From the NCBI GenBank assembly GCA_965183835.1, contig CBCYME010000019.1:1-64000 (forward strand): a stretch of DNA of 64,000 nucleotides, written 5' to 3'. The DNA comes from OMPR01 sp965183835. GTDB taxonomy: Bacteria; Pseudomonadota; Alphaproteobacteria; Rhodobacterales; Rhodobacteraceae. The notes beneath the pieces are model-generated. The model saw nothing but the letters and a program-made list of their open reading frames with translations, ran no database searches and was not told the origin of the DNA. Of this stretch, positions 16,959 through 24,555 are shown in pieces (position 1 is the first letter of the stretch; every line of letters starts with the position of its first letter). Made by a program: the position numbers and the translations under genes.

Positions 16959-17632
16959 GAGGGAACCTCTTGTGTGGGGTAACTTTGTGTTTCAGTGGTG
17001 ACGCCAAGACCCAAAAGAGAATAGCGCAGAACATCTTCGGTGATGGCGTGCAGGCTTTCTGCTGTGTCTGTGTCACGGGGACGAAACCAGAAAACGGGGC
17101 CATTGAGCGCGCTGAAAAAACTTTGAACCGTGATAGCTTGCGATGGGCCAACATGCAGCTGCCCTTCGGCGGCGCCCTTGGCGATGACATCCCGAAACTG
17201 ACTTTCGTATTCGTCCCGACGGGCCAGATGCCGCTCCATCTCTTCGCGCTGGAATTGTGTGGTGGTGGAGTACCGGTTCATCTGCAAGCCGTCCATCAGC
17301 ACCTGCATATAGGGATGTTGGTACAGGATGGCCCGAACATGACCCCGTGCCATGGAAATCAAACGGTCAATCGTAGGCGCATCAGAGTTAAACCCATCGC
17401 GGGTGCCATCAAAGACGTGATCCATTGCACGATCACGGACAGCATTGAAAAGATCCATTTTGGATGGAAAATAGTGATAAACACGCCCCTTGGTGGCCCC
17501 AAGATGGCGCGCCACGGTGTCAATCGACGTCGCAGCAAACCCCCGACTTTGAAAACACTGCGCGGCTGCGAACAGCAATTCCTCATAACGTTCAGAGCGG
17601 TCATTGCGTGGAGAAAGAGCAGTTTGTGTCAC
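16955..17632 (-). CDS. TetR family transcriptional regulator
   Basis: 225 residues, GTG start. N-terminal TetR HTH: RYEELLFAAAQCFQSRGFAA then TSIDTVARHLGATKGRVYHY FPSK (about 38-60). The C-terminal ligand domain matches the TetR_C_33-type regulators of acyl metabolism only loosely. It heads a two-gene unit with the dehydrogenase and lies upstream of the liv/acyl-CoA synthetase operon, which it probably also controls. Candidate operators are the dyad at 17681-17691 and the tandem repeats at 17764-17799. Confidence 0.9.
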   Translation of the reverse strand: MTQTALSPRNDRSERYEELLFAAAQCFQSRGFAATSIDTVARHLGATKGRVYHYFPSKMDLFNAVRDRAMDHVFDGTRDGFNSDAPTIDRLISMARGHVRAILYQHPYMQVLMDGLQMNRYSTTTQFQREEMERHLARRDEYESQFRDVIAKGAAEGQLHVGPSQAITVQSFFSALNGPVFWFRPRDTDTAESLHAITEDVLRYSLLGLGVTTETQSYPTQEVPS

Positions 17633-17680
17633 GATATAGCTGCCTTGAATTAGACGATGAGTTGGCGTCAGGCAAACATA

Positions 17681-17691
17681 CTACCGGGTAG
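17681..17691. promoter_or_regulatory. possible TetR operator (short dyad)
   Basis: CTACCGGGTAG, an 11-bp near-palindrome about 50 bp before the TetR start codon, similar in type to the GC-centred dyads bound by TetR regulators. Weak on its own. Confidence 0.3.
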
Positions 17692-17763
17692 GTCGTCAAC
17701 GGAACGTGGCATATGACGTTACGGGAAGGGAAGCAGTTGGAGGGGTGAGCGGCTGCAGCGCGG

Positions 17764-17799
17764 CAGAGATATTTGCAAACTGGAACAGAGATATTTGCA
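17764..17799. repeat. two 14-bp direct repeats spaced 22 bp
   Basis: CAGAGATATTTGCA occurs at 17764-17777 and 17786-17799, exactly two helical turns apart, each followed shortly by AAACTGG. It lies in the 297-bp gap between the TetR gene and the divergent small secreted-protein gene. Such phased repeats often bind a regulator; the protein is unknown. Confidence 0.5.
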
Positions 17800-17929
17800 G
17801 TAAACTGGTTTTGGGTCGCTAGGACTTTCAAACAGATTTCTCTGCGCGATAACTCCCAGCACTTTCTTGACTTTAGTAGGAAACCTTTGTTGTTTTCATT
17901 GTAATCGTTCACCTTGAATGAGAGGCTCC

Positions 17930-18361
17930 ATGTTTCGATTAGCCCCGTTTGTCGCACTCACATTTATCAGTTCCGCCGCTGCCTCTGACATTGTATCTGG
18001 AGCTGACAAAAAATCCCTTTTGTTCGAGATTGTCTCCAACTGGAGCCTTCCAACCGCCTACTTAATCTATTCGCAGGACGCGGGTGAGCTCTCTGACTAT
18101 CAAATCGACTGGCGCGACGTTGCCGTGCATCATGCTTCTTGCCAGTCAAAAGAACTGAATAAACATGCCACACTAACAGATTTGGAAGTCATACGGTTCA
18201 TTTGGATAGAAAATAGAGGTCGGGAAAACCGAGCTGCTCGTAAAGTGAAGCGGTCACTAAGCTCAGGTGCCTATAGCCAAGCTTCCGCAGCGTTAGCGGG
18301 CAGCTTTCACGACTGTATGATTGAAACAATGGATTTTGTGCGCGATTTGAAGAACGAGTAG
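17930..18361 (+). CDS. small secreted protein of unknown function
   Basis: 143 residues from ATG 17930, with a Sec signal peptide MFRLAPFVALTFISSAAAS and a mature part of about 124 residues with two cysteines (SCQSKEL, HDCMIETM) that could form a disulphide. An in-frame ATG 12 bp upstream would spoil the signal peptide start. No family recognised. The surrounding 18 kb gap and slightly lower GC make it look like a lineage-specific gene. Monocistronic, divergent from the TetR gene. Confidence 0.6.
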   Translation: MFRLAPFVALTFISSAAASDIVSGADKKSLLFEIVSNWSLPTAYLIYSQDAGELSDYQIDWRDVAVHHASCQSKELNKHATLTDLEVIRFIWIENRGRENRAARKVKRSLSSGAYSQASAALAGSFHDCMIETMDFVRDLKNE

Positions 18362-18616
18362 GTTAGTTAGCAGCCTTTGGCCAAAAAACTTAAGGGCGCT
18401 TTGTTCGCTCAGTCGATCTTCAAGCTGAGATCGTGCAGCACTGTTTGACGAACATCCCCTATTGGTGCGGCAACGCAGAGTTTATCGCCCTTATAGGATG
18501 CATACGACGCGAATTTGAAAAGCTTACTAACTGAGTATTTTGACTTTCACAGGCGGGGTGCAGCTCCCGTTCGAATGCTCACCGCCTATTCCCACAAGCG
18601 GTCTTTGAAACCTCTT
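18362..18616. other. intergenic region without recognised features
   Basis: 255 bp between the secreted-protein stop and the minus-strand reading frame described next. No convincing gene, hairpin with T-tract or repeat was seen. A plus-strand frame at 18515-18745 has no family resemblance and is not accepted as a gene. Confidence 0.4.
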
Positions 18617-18835
18617 TTAACAGCTCTGCAAACGCGCTTGCTGCTGCCATTGGGACCACCCCATTACCGGCTGCGGCGGATTGGTCCAGCCCATATGCCG
18701 TTCGTAGAAAGCGGGACTGCCAATAGGTGGATGTACGGGAAATGACCAATCCCTGAGCCGCGCGTCTGGACGCCGCTTGAGTGTCTCAAAACGCTCAGAA
18801 TAAAGAAAAGCGGGCCCATTAATGTGGCCCGCTTT
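18617..18835 (-). other. coding-like minus-strand open frame without a usual start
   Basis: 73 codons open after a TGA at 18836-18838, ending TAA. Translation is tryptophan- and proline-rich (LRDWSFPVHPPIGSPAFY, ERHMGWTNPPQPVMGWSQWQ), with codon use like the neighbours. The amt terminator lies in its first codons and the only ATG leaves 26 residues, so it may be a gene fragment. Not recognised. Confidence 0.25.
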
Positions 18836-18837
18836 TC
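18805..18837 (-). terminator. rho-independent terminator of amt
   Basis: Perfect 12-bp stem GAAAAGCGGGCC / GGCCCGCTTTTC with a 9-nt loop, followed on the minus strand by TTTATTCTG. It starts 34 bp after the amt stop codon. Confidence 0.8.
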
Positions 18838-18871
18838 AACCCTCGTAAGGGCAGAACATGCTGAGGTGGGC

Positions 18872-20053
18872 TCAGCTGCTCATGTCATAGGCCCGTTCTC
18901 CGTGAACGCTCAGGTCCAGACCATTTGTCTCGGTTTCGGCGTCTACGCGAAGCGGGGTCACCAGTGCAACCGCTTTTACCAGCACAACTGTTACAACGGT
19001 GGTGAAGAGACCGACAATTGCCAATCCGCCCAGCTGCGCCGTCCATGTGCCCAAGCCAAAGACTGCAATCATGATGGTGCCAAAGATGCCCCCGATCCCG
19101 TGGACTGCAAAGACATCCAGCGTATCGTCAATTTTGAGGGTATTTCGTACGATGTTTACGGCCTCTTGGCACAGGATCCCGGCGACAGAGCCGATCATCA
19201 GAGCTTGGATCGGATCAACAAAGCCAGAAGCGGGTGTGATTGAGGCCAGACCTGCAATGGTGCCTGTGACCAAACCAACAAGAGAGGCTTTGCCGTATTT
19301 GATCTTTTCCCACAGTGCCCAAGTCAAAGACGCTGCTGCTGCTGAAATATGGGTCACGGTCATTGCCATAGCTGCGCCGCCATCTGCCGCAAGTTGAGAG
19401 CCGCCGTTAAAGCCAAACCAACCGACCCACAGCATCGCGGCGCCGATCATGACAAAGCCGGGATTGTGAGGTGGGGTTGTGCGGTGGCGGCGTGGGCCTA
19501 GGAATACGGCGATGATCAATGCCGCCAAGCCGGCAGTTTCGTGTACCACGATGCCGCCAGCGAAATCTTTGACGCCAGTTTCGCCAAAGATCCCGCCATC
19601 AGACAAGAACCCGCCCCCCCAGATCCAGTGAACAACTGGGGCGTAACAGATCAGCATCCACAGGCCCGAGAACAACAGGACAAAGCCAAATCCAACGCGT
19701 TCCACATAGGCACCCACGATCAGGGCGGGCGTGATGATGGCAAATGTCATTTGAAAGGCAAAGAACAGGATTTCAGGCAAGGTGCCGCTGAGGCTGTCTG
19801 CTGTGATCCCGATCAACAGCAGCTTGTCCAAGCCGCCCCAATAGCCGCTTGTTCCACTGCCAAAGGCGATGGAATACCCGGCGACCATCCAAAGAATGCT
19901 CATCAAACAGGCGATCGCAAAGCAATGCATGAACACGCTGAGCACATTTCGTGCGCGCACCAGTCCACCGTAAAACAATGCCAATCCAGGCAATGTCATA
20001 AAAAGAACCAGGGCTGTCGCCACTATGATCCAGGCTGTATCGGCACCGTTCAT
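18872..20053 (-). CDS. amtB: ammonium transporter
   Basis: Inner-membrane trimeric ammonium channel, 393 residues from ATG 20053 (MNGADTAWIIVATALVLFMT), about eleven helices. Signatures: LPGLALFYGGLVRARNVLSV near the N-terminus, first pore His in FAGGIVVHETAGLAAL, and the second in LDVFAVHGIGGIFGTIM. A longer frame from 20137 adds a non-hydrophobic leader and was rejected. There is no glnK next to it, unlike the usual glnK-amtB pair; the PII gene in this window is 18 kb away beside glnA. A terminator follows at 18805-18837. Confidence 0.96.
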   Translation of the reverse strand: MNGADTAWIIVATALVLFMTLPGLALFYGGLVRARNVLSVFMHCFAIACLMSILWMVAGYSIAFGSGTSGYWGGLDKLLLIGITADSLSGTLPEILFFAFQMTFAIITPALIVGAYVERVGFGFVLLFSGLWMLICYAPVVHWIWGGGFLSDGGIFGETGVKDFAGGIVVHETAGLAALIIAVFLGPRRHRTTPPHNPGFVMIGAAMLWVGWFGFNGGSQLAADGGAAMAMTVTHISAAAASLTWALWEKIKYGKASLVGLVTGTIAGLASITPASGFVDPIQALMIGSVAGILCQEAVNIVRNTLKIDDTLDVFAVHGIGGIFGTIMIAVFGLGTWTAQLGGLAIVGLFTTVVTVVLVKAVALVTPLRVDAETETNGLDLSVHGERAYDMSS

Positions 20054-20187
20054 GGGCCTCTCCTTTGCAATCCGCGAATGGGTTGCCCAGCGTTCAAGCG
20101 AAAGGAGGCTGACGAAAAAAGAGGCAAGTGGCCTCAAATGCGCCAGTTTTTGACGCTTTTCTTTGATTGACTAAAAAAGTGGCGCTG

Positions 20188-20685
20188 TCAGGGGGGACCG
20201 CCCTGTTTTTCACCGATGTGCGAAAGTCCCTTGTATAACAAGGCCAGCGCGTGGTCGCGGGCTGCCAGCCGTACATTTTCACGTCCGATGGCGCCAAATT
20301 CGATGGTTTCAACACGTGTGTCGATCCCACAACCCGATAGGCCAAAGCACACGCGTCCCTCGGGTTTGTGTTCTGACCCGCCGGGGCCCGCGATGCCGGT
20401 TATCGAAACGGTCAATTGAACGGGCGCATGGTTCAACGCACCTTCGGCCATTTCTTGGGCGACTTGCTCAGACACCGCCCCATGCGCGTCGAGCGTCGCC
20501 TGCTTAACTCCCAGCATCTCTTGTTTGGCCAGATTGGTGTAGGTGACAAAGCCGCGCTCGACCACAGACGAGCTACCGGGAATGTCGGTTAGAGCAGCAG
20601 CGACTAGGCCGCCAGTGCAGCTTTCAGCAGTTGCGATCATGACACCCAGGTCACGTGCTTTGTTCAAGAGATCTACAGCTGTCAT
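20188..20685 (-). CDS. pncC: CinA-type nicotinamide-nucleotide amidohydrolase
   Basis: 165-residue stand-alone CinA C-terminal domain; deamidates NMN to NaMN in the pyridine nucleotide salvage cycle. Conserved IATAESCTGGLVAAALTDIP (about 17-36, with the catalytic Ser/Thr region), GFVTYTNLAKQEMLGV and SITGIAGPGGSEHKPEGRV. Start overlaps the pgpA stop by 4 nt. Last gene of ispDF-pgpA-pncC. Confidence 0.93.
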   Translation of the reverse strand: MTAVDLLNKARDLGVMIATAESCTGGLVAAALTDIPGSSSVVERGFVTYTNLAKQEMLGVKQATLDAHGAVSEQVAQEMAEGALNHAPVQLTVSITGIAGPGGSEHKPEGRVCFGLSGCGIDTRVETIEFGAIGRENVRLAARDHALALLYKGLSHIGEKQGGPP

Positions 20686-21179
20686 AACCCGAGCACCCCG
20701 TGCGAAAACCCAGCCAGAAGTATAACTCCGATCGCTGCGAAAACACCTGCGATCAAATCATCAAGCATCACGCCCAACGCATCACCGCGTCGGTCTGCCC
20801 AACCAATCGGACCCGGTTTGGTGATGTCAAACAGGCGGAATAGGGCGAAACCCGCAATCCAGCCCGGCCAGAGAGCTGTGATCGGAATACCATGGGCCCA
20901 CGCCGGGTAAGAGATGGCCATCAGGGCAATGAATTGGCCAGCAACCTCGTCAATTACGATTTCCGAGGGATCGTGATCGTCTTTGCCTGCGGTCATCACA
21001 CCCGTGGCCCAGATGCCTGCTATGATCACAACGACAGTGGTAATCAGCAGCAGGGGAAATCCACCAAGCGTGTGTAAAACCCAAACCATGGGCAGAGCGG
21101 CAAAAGATCCCCAAGTCCCGGGGGCAGGGCGCAGATAGCCAACTCCGCCTACGGTTCCTATCAATGTTGCAATGTTCAT
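20682..21179 (-). CDS. pgpA: phosphatidylglycerophosphatase A
   Basis: 165-residue membrane phosphatase that makes phosphatidylglycerol from its phosphate. PgpA signature YLRPAPGTWGSFAALPMVWV near the N-terminus, DPSEIVIDEVAGQFIAL (about 88-104) with metal-binding acidic residues, and DITKPGPIGWADRRGDALGV. About four membrane segments. Translationally coupled (ATGA overlaps) to ispDF upstream and pncC downstream. Confidence 0.94.
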   Translation of the reverse strand: MNIATLIGTVGGVGYLRPAPGTWGSFAALPMVWVLHTLGGFPLLLITTVVVIIAGIWATGVMTAGKDDHDPSEIVIDEVAGQFIALMAISYPAWAHGIPITALWPGWIAGFALFRLFDITKPGPIGWADRRGDALGVMLDDLIAGVFAAIGVILLAGFSHGVLGL

Positions 21180-22309
21180 GCTGACACCAGACAGGCGGTG
21201 GCTTGTGCTGCGATGCCTTCGCCGCGCCCGGTAAAGCCTAGCTTTTCTGATGTGGTTGCTTTGACTGATACTTGATCGACACTCAGTCCCATGATCCGCG
21301 CCATCTCAGTGCGCATTGTTATGGCATGTGGTCCGACTTTGGGAAACTCACAGATGAGCGTGCAGTCGATATTTGAAATGTGATAGCCCATCGATTGGGC
21401 CAGCTCGACAGCGTGTCGCAAAAAGATCTCGCTCGCGGCGCCTTTCCACTGAGGATCTGACGGGGGGAAGTGTTGGCCGATGTCCCCGCGCGCCAAAGCG
21501 CCATAAATTGCATCTGTTACCGCATGCATGCCGACATCAGCGTCCGAATGGCCCTGAAGCCCGCGCTCATGTGGAACAGCAACGCCACATAAAACCACGT
21601 GATCACCCGGTCCAAAACGGTGCACGTCGTACCCATTGCCAAGTCTGATATCCATGTCTGTCCTCAACAGTCTTTCGGCGCGGGCAAAATCCTCGGGCCG
21701 TGTGATTTTTAGATTGTCTGCGTTGCCCGGAACGATTGTAACGCTCATCCCACTCGCACGGGCGACTTCGACATCATCCGCAGCGCCGCCTGGATGCGCG
21801 GCATGCGCAGCAACGATTGCATCATAGTGAAAGCCTTGCGGTGTTTGTGCAGCAAACAGACCTTCGCGATCCTGCACGCCTGTGACGCACTCGGATGCGC
21901 CTGTCCACAGGGCATCCGTAACCGCCAGGCCGGGTGCCGCTGCTGGGACCTTGTCCAATGCGTCTAGCACGTCAGTGATAATGCGGTGCGATACACAGGG
22001 CCGGGCCACATCATGGATCAAAACCTTGGTCACACCATGTCTCACAAGCGCCGCCAATCCATTTTGAACGGACTCAGACCGGGTTGCCCCGCCGCGCGCC
22101 AGAATGAAATCGCGGGCCTCAAATTCGGCCCAAGCTTGGGTGTCGTCTGCGGCCAAGACCAGAACAATGTGATCCACATTCACAGAGGTAAACTGTTGGA
22201 GCGTCCAGTCGGCGACCCGCTTTCCGGCCAAAGGGTGCCATTGTTTGGGAACGCCGCCACCGGCGCGTCGCCCCCGACCTGCGGCGACAATCAGGGCTGC
22301 TGTGGTCAT
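21176..22309 (-). CDS. ispDF: bifunctional IspD/IspF isoprenoid enzyme
   Basis: Fusion of MEP-cytidylyltransferase (residues about 1-220) and MECDP synthase (about 222-377), steps three and five of the non-mevalonate pathway. IspD: ALIVAAGRGRRAGGGVPKQW, LIHDVARPCVSHRI. IspF: IRLGNGYDVHRFGPGDHV with the zinc Asp/His, GHSDADVGMHAVTDAIYGAL, and VSVKATTSEKLGFTGRGEGI. The fusion is characteristic of alphaproteobacteria. First gene of a three-gene operon; divergent from dusB. Confidence 0.97.
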   Translation of the reverse strand: MTTAALIVAAGRGRRAGGGVPKQWHPLAGKRVADWTLQQFTSVNVDHIVLVLAADDTQAWAEFEARDFILARGGATRSESVQNGLAALVRHGVTKVLIHDVARPCVSHRIITDVLDALDKVPAAAPGLAVTDALWTGASECVTGVQDREGLFAAQTPQGFHYDAIVAAHAAHPGGAADDVEVARASGMSVTIVPGNADNLKITRPEDFARAERLLRTDMDIRLGNGYDVHRFGPGDHVVLCGVAVPHERGLQGHSDADVGMHAVTDAIYGALARGDIGQHFPPSDPQWKGAASEIFLRHAVELAQSMGYHISNIDCTLICEFPKVGPHAITMRTEMARIMGLSVDQVSVKATTSEKLGFTGRGEGIAAQATACLVSA

Positions 22310-22492
22310 CGAATGTCTCTCTGTTACGTGTCGTCTTTATTTAGGCTGTGCTGCCTGTCTGAGCAATCACCTGCGTCACCTTGCTTAAATTTTGGGCAAC
22401 TGCTGTTTTGCTAAGCCTTGAAACACACCGTTTCATTGTGCAGTTACAGTCCTCTCGATAGAAAAGTCTCACTTGCACAAGGATTAGGCACA

Positions 22493-23476
22493 TTGACCCT
22501 GCGTCTTGCCGATAAACAGATCAACGCCCCCGTGATGCTGGCCCCGATGGCCGGAATCACCGATCGTCCGTTCCGTGATCTCGTGATGGGGTTCGGTGCC
22601 GGATTGGTGGTGAGCGAAATGGTCGCTAGTCAGGAAATGGTGCAATCCAAACCCGGTGTGCGTGAAAAAGCTGAACTGAGTGCGAATGTCGAAAACACCG
22701 CTGTGCAGCTTGCTGGTCGAGAGGCTTACTGGATGGCAGAGGCTGCCCGACAGGTTGCGGATCGGGGCGCGCAGATGATTGATATCAACATGGGATGCCC
22801 CGCCAAAAAGGTGACCAATGGGTATTCCGGTTCGGCTTTGCTGAAAACACCGGATCATGCGCTGACCTTGATTGAAGCTGTTGTTGGGGCTGTCGATGTG
22901 CCGGTGACGTTGAAAACGCGGCTGGGGTGGGATGACAAGCTGTTGAATGCCTCAGACGTTGCGCGCCGTGCGCAAGATGCCGGGGTCCAGATGGTGACCA
23001 TTCATGGGCGCACCCGATGCCAATTTTACAAAGGATCAGCGGATTGGCAGGCGATCCGTGCGGTCAAAGAGGCCGTGACCATCCCGGTTATCGCAAATGG
23101 GGATATCACAAGCGCCAAGCGCGCGCGCACGGCACTTGCCCAGTCACAAGCGGATGGGGTGATGGTCGGGCGGGGTGCGCAGGGTCGCCCTTGGTTGTTG
23201 GCGCAGATTGCACATGATCTATGGGGGCAACCGGCGCCCCAAATCCCCGAGGAGCAAGATCTGGTTGATCTGGTTTGCGCGCACTACGAGGCGATGCTTA
23301 CGTTTTATGGTGTCGATCTCGGCCTGCGTGTATCGCGTAAGCATCTTGGCTGGTACATGGACGAAGCAGAGACCCCAGTCCCGATCCGTAGGGCTGTTTT
23401 GACCGCTAAAACCCCGGATGAGGTTTTGTCTCTGCTGCCAGAGGCGCTGATGATGGCACAAAGGGACATGGCATGA
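22493..23476 (+). CDS. dusB: tRNA-dihydrouridine synthase (DusB/NifR3)
   Basis: FMN enzyme reducing uridines in tRNA D-loops. From TTG 22493 (MTLRLADKQINAPVMLAPMA) it has 327 residues; AAGGA lies 9 nt ahead of this TTG, and a TTG 75 bp earlier gives an extra leader unlike relatives. TIM-barrel motifs: APMAGITDRPFRDLV, VVSEMVASQEM, DINMGCPAKKVTNGYSGSAL with the catalytic Cys, IHGRTRCQFYKG, IANGDI. It overlaps ntrB by 4 nt: the nifR3-ntrB-ntrC operon known from Rhodobacter and Azospirillum relatives. Confidence 0.95.
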   Translation: MTLRLADKQINAPVMLAPMAGITDRPFRDLVMGFGAGLVVSEMVASQEMVQSKPGVREKAELSANVENTAVQLAGREAYWMAEAARQVADRGAQMIDINMGCPAKKVTNGYSGSALLKTPDHALTLIEAVVGAVDVPVTLKTRLGWDDKLLNASDVARRAQDAGVQMVTIHGRTRCQFYKGSADWQAIRAVKEAVTIPVIANGDITSAKRARTALAQSQADGVMVGRGAQGRPWLLAQIAHDLWGQPAPQIPEEQDLVDLVCAHYEAMLTFYGVDLGLRVSRKHLGWYMDEAETPVPIRRAVLTAKTPDEVLSLLPEALMMAQRDMA

Positions 23477-24555
23477 CATCTGATCACGCCATTTGGGCCT
23501 CTCTGCCGGTCCCTGCCTTTTTGATCGATGATCAGGATCGTATTTCTGATGTGAATTCAGCGGGCGAAGGGTTTCTGAACGCATCGGCCAAAGCAATCAC
23601 TGGACATCCCGTGTGGGATCAGATCGCGATTGATGCGCCCATCGAAGAAGCTTTTGAGCGGGCGCGCTCAAATGGGACACCTTTGTTTGTAAACGACATC
23701 GATGTTGGGTCAGGTCAACGTGCACCGTTACAGTGCGCCTTGCAGATCGCACCATTGCAAGGGCACCCGGGTACAATGATCTTGATCATAACCCCGCGTG
23801 AGCTGGCGGGGCGGATGACGCAAAATCATTCGGTAAAATCAGCAGCCCAATCCGCCATTGGTATGGCTGAAATGTTGGCGCATGAAATCAAGAACCCGCT
23901 GGCCGGTATCACCGGGGCAGCGCAACTTCTTAGCATGAACCTTGCATCCGAAGATCTTGAATTAACAGATCTTATTGTTGAAGAGAGCCGTCGGATAGTT
24001 AAGCTTTTGGAGCAGGTCGAGCAGTTTGGCAATCTATCGGCCCCGGATTTTAAACCCGTCAATATCCATGATGTATTGGATCGTGCACGTCGATCCGCTG
24101 TATTGGGATTTGGCGCCCATATGACCATCATTGAGGATTACGATCCCTCGTTGCCTATGGCCTATGGGGATCCAGATCAGTTGTTGCAGGTCATTTTGAA
24201 CCTGCTCAAAAACGCATCAGAAGCAGCCATCCCCAAGGGTGGTACCATTCGGTTGCGCAGTTACTATGAGCATTCGTTCCGGATGAGGCGTAGCGATGGC
24301 ACGGGTCAATCGTTGCCATTGCAGATCGAAATTATCGATGATGGTCCAGGACTGCCGGAAAAAATTAGGGCCGATATCTTTGATCCGTTTGTTTCGGGAC
24401 GCGAAAACGGAACCGGGCTCGGCCTTGCTCTGGTGAGCAAGATTATCTCGGATCACGACGGTTGGATTTCGGTTACTTCGGTTCCGGGCAGAACGGTGTT
24501 TCGATTGTCCCTATCGCGTGTTCCGCGCCCCAAATCACAAGAGGAGTCACACTGA
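23473..24555 (+). CDS. ntrB: nitrogen regulation sensor histidine kinase NtrB
   Basis: Cytosolic kinase/phosphatase for NtrC, controlled by PII. 360 residues: N-terminal PAS domain (about 5-115, PAFLIDDQDRISDVNSAGEG), H-box MLAHEIKNPLAGITGAAQLL with the phosphorylated His, N-box QVILNLLKNASEAA, and G-boxes IDDGPGLP, GRENGTGLGLALVSKII. No membrane segments. Its ATG overlaps the dusB stop (ATGA) and its TGA overlaps the ntrC ATG by 1 nt. Confidence 0.97.
   Translation: MTSDHAIWASLPVPAFLIDDQDRISDVNSAGEGFLNASAKAITGHPVWDQIAIDAPIEEAFERARSNGTPLFVNDIDVGSGQRAPLQCALQIAPLQGHPGTMILIITPRELAGRMTQNHSVKSAAQSAIGMAEMLAHEIKNPLAGITGAAQLLSMNLASEDLELTDLIVEESRRIVKLLEQVEQFGNLSAPDFKPVNIHDVLDRARRSAVLGFGAHMTIIEDYDPSLPMAYGDPDQLLQVILNLLKNASEAAIPKGGTIRLRSYYEHSFRMRRSDGTGQSLPLQIEIIDDGPGLPEKIRADIFDPFVSGRENGTGLGLALVSKIISDHDGWISVTSVPGRTVFRLSLSRVPRPKSQEESH

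Noticed and set aside
18515..18745. Plus-strand 76-residue frame
   Set aside because: Overlaps the coding-like minus-strand frame, has no recognisable motif and no ribosome site; not reported as a gene.
24462..24554. Longer ntrC start inside ntrB
   Set aside because: Adds residues unlike any receiver domain; ATG 24555 with the TGATG overlap fits the family N-terminus.
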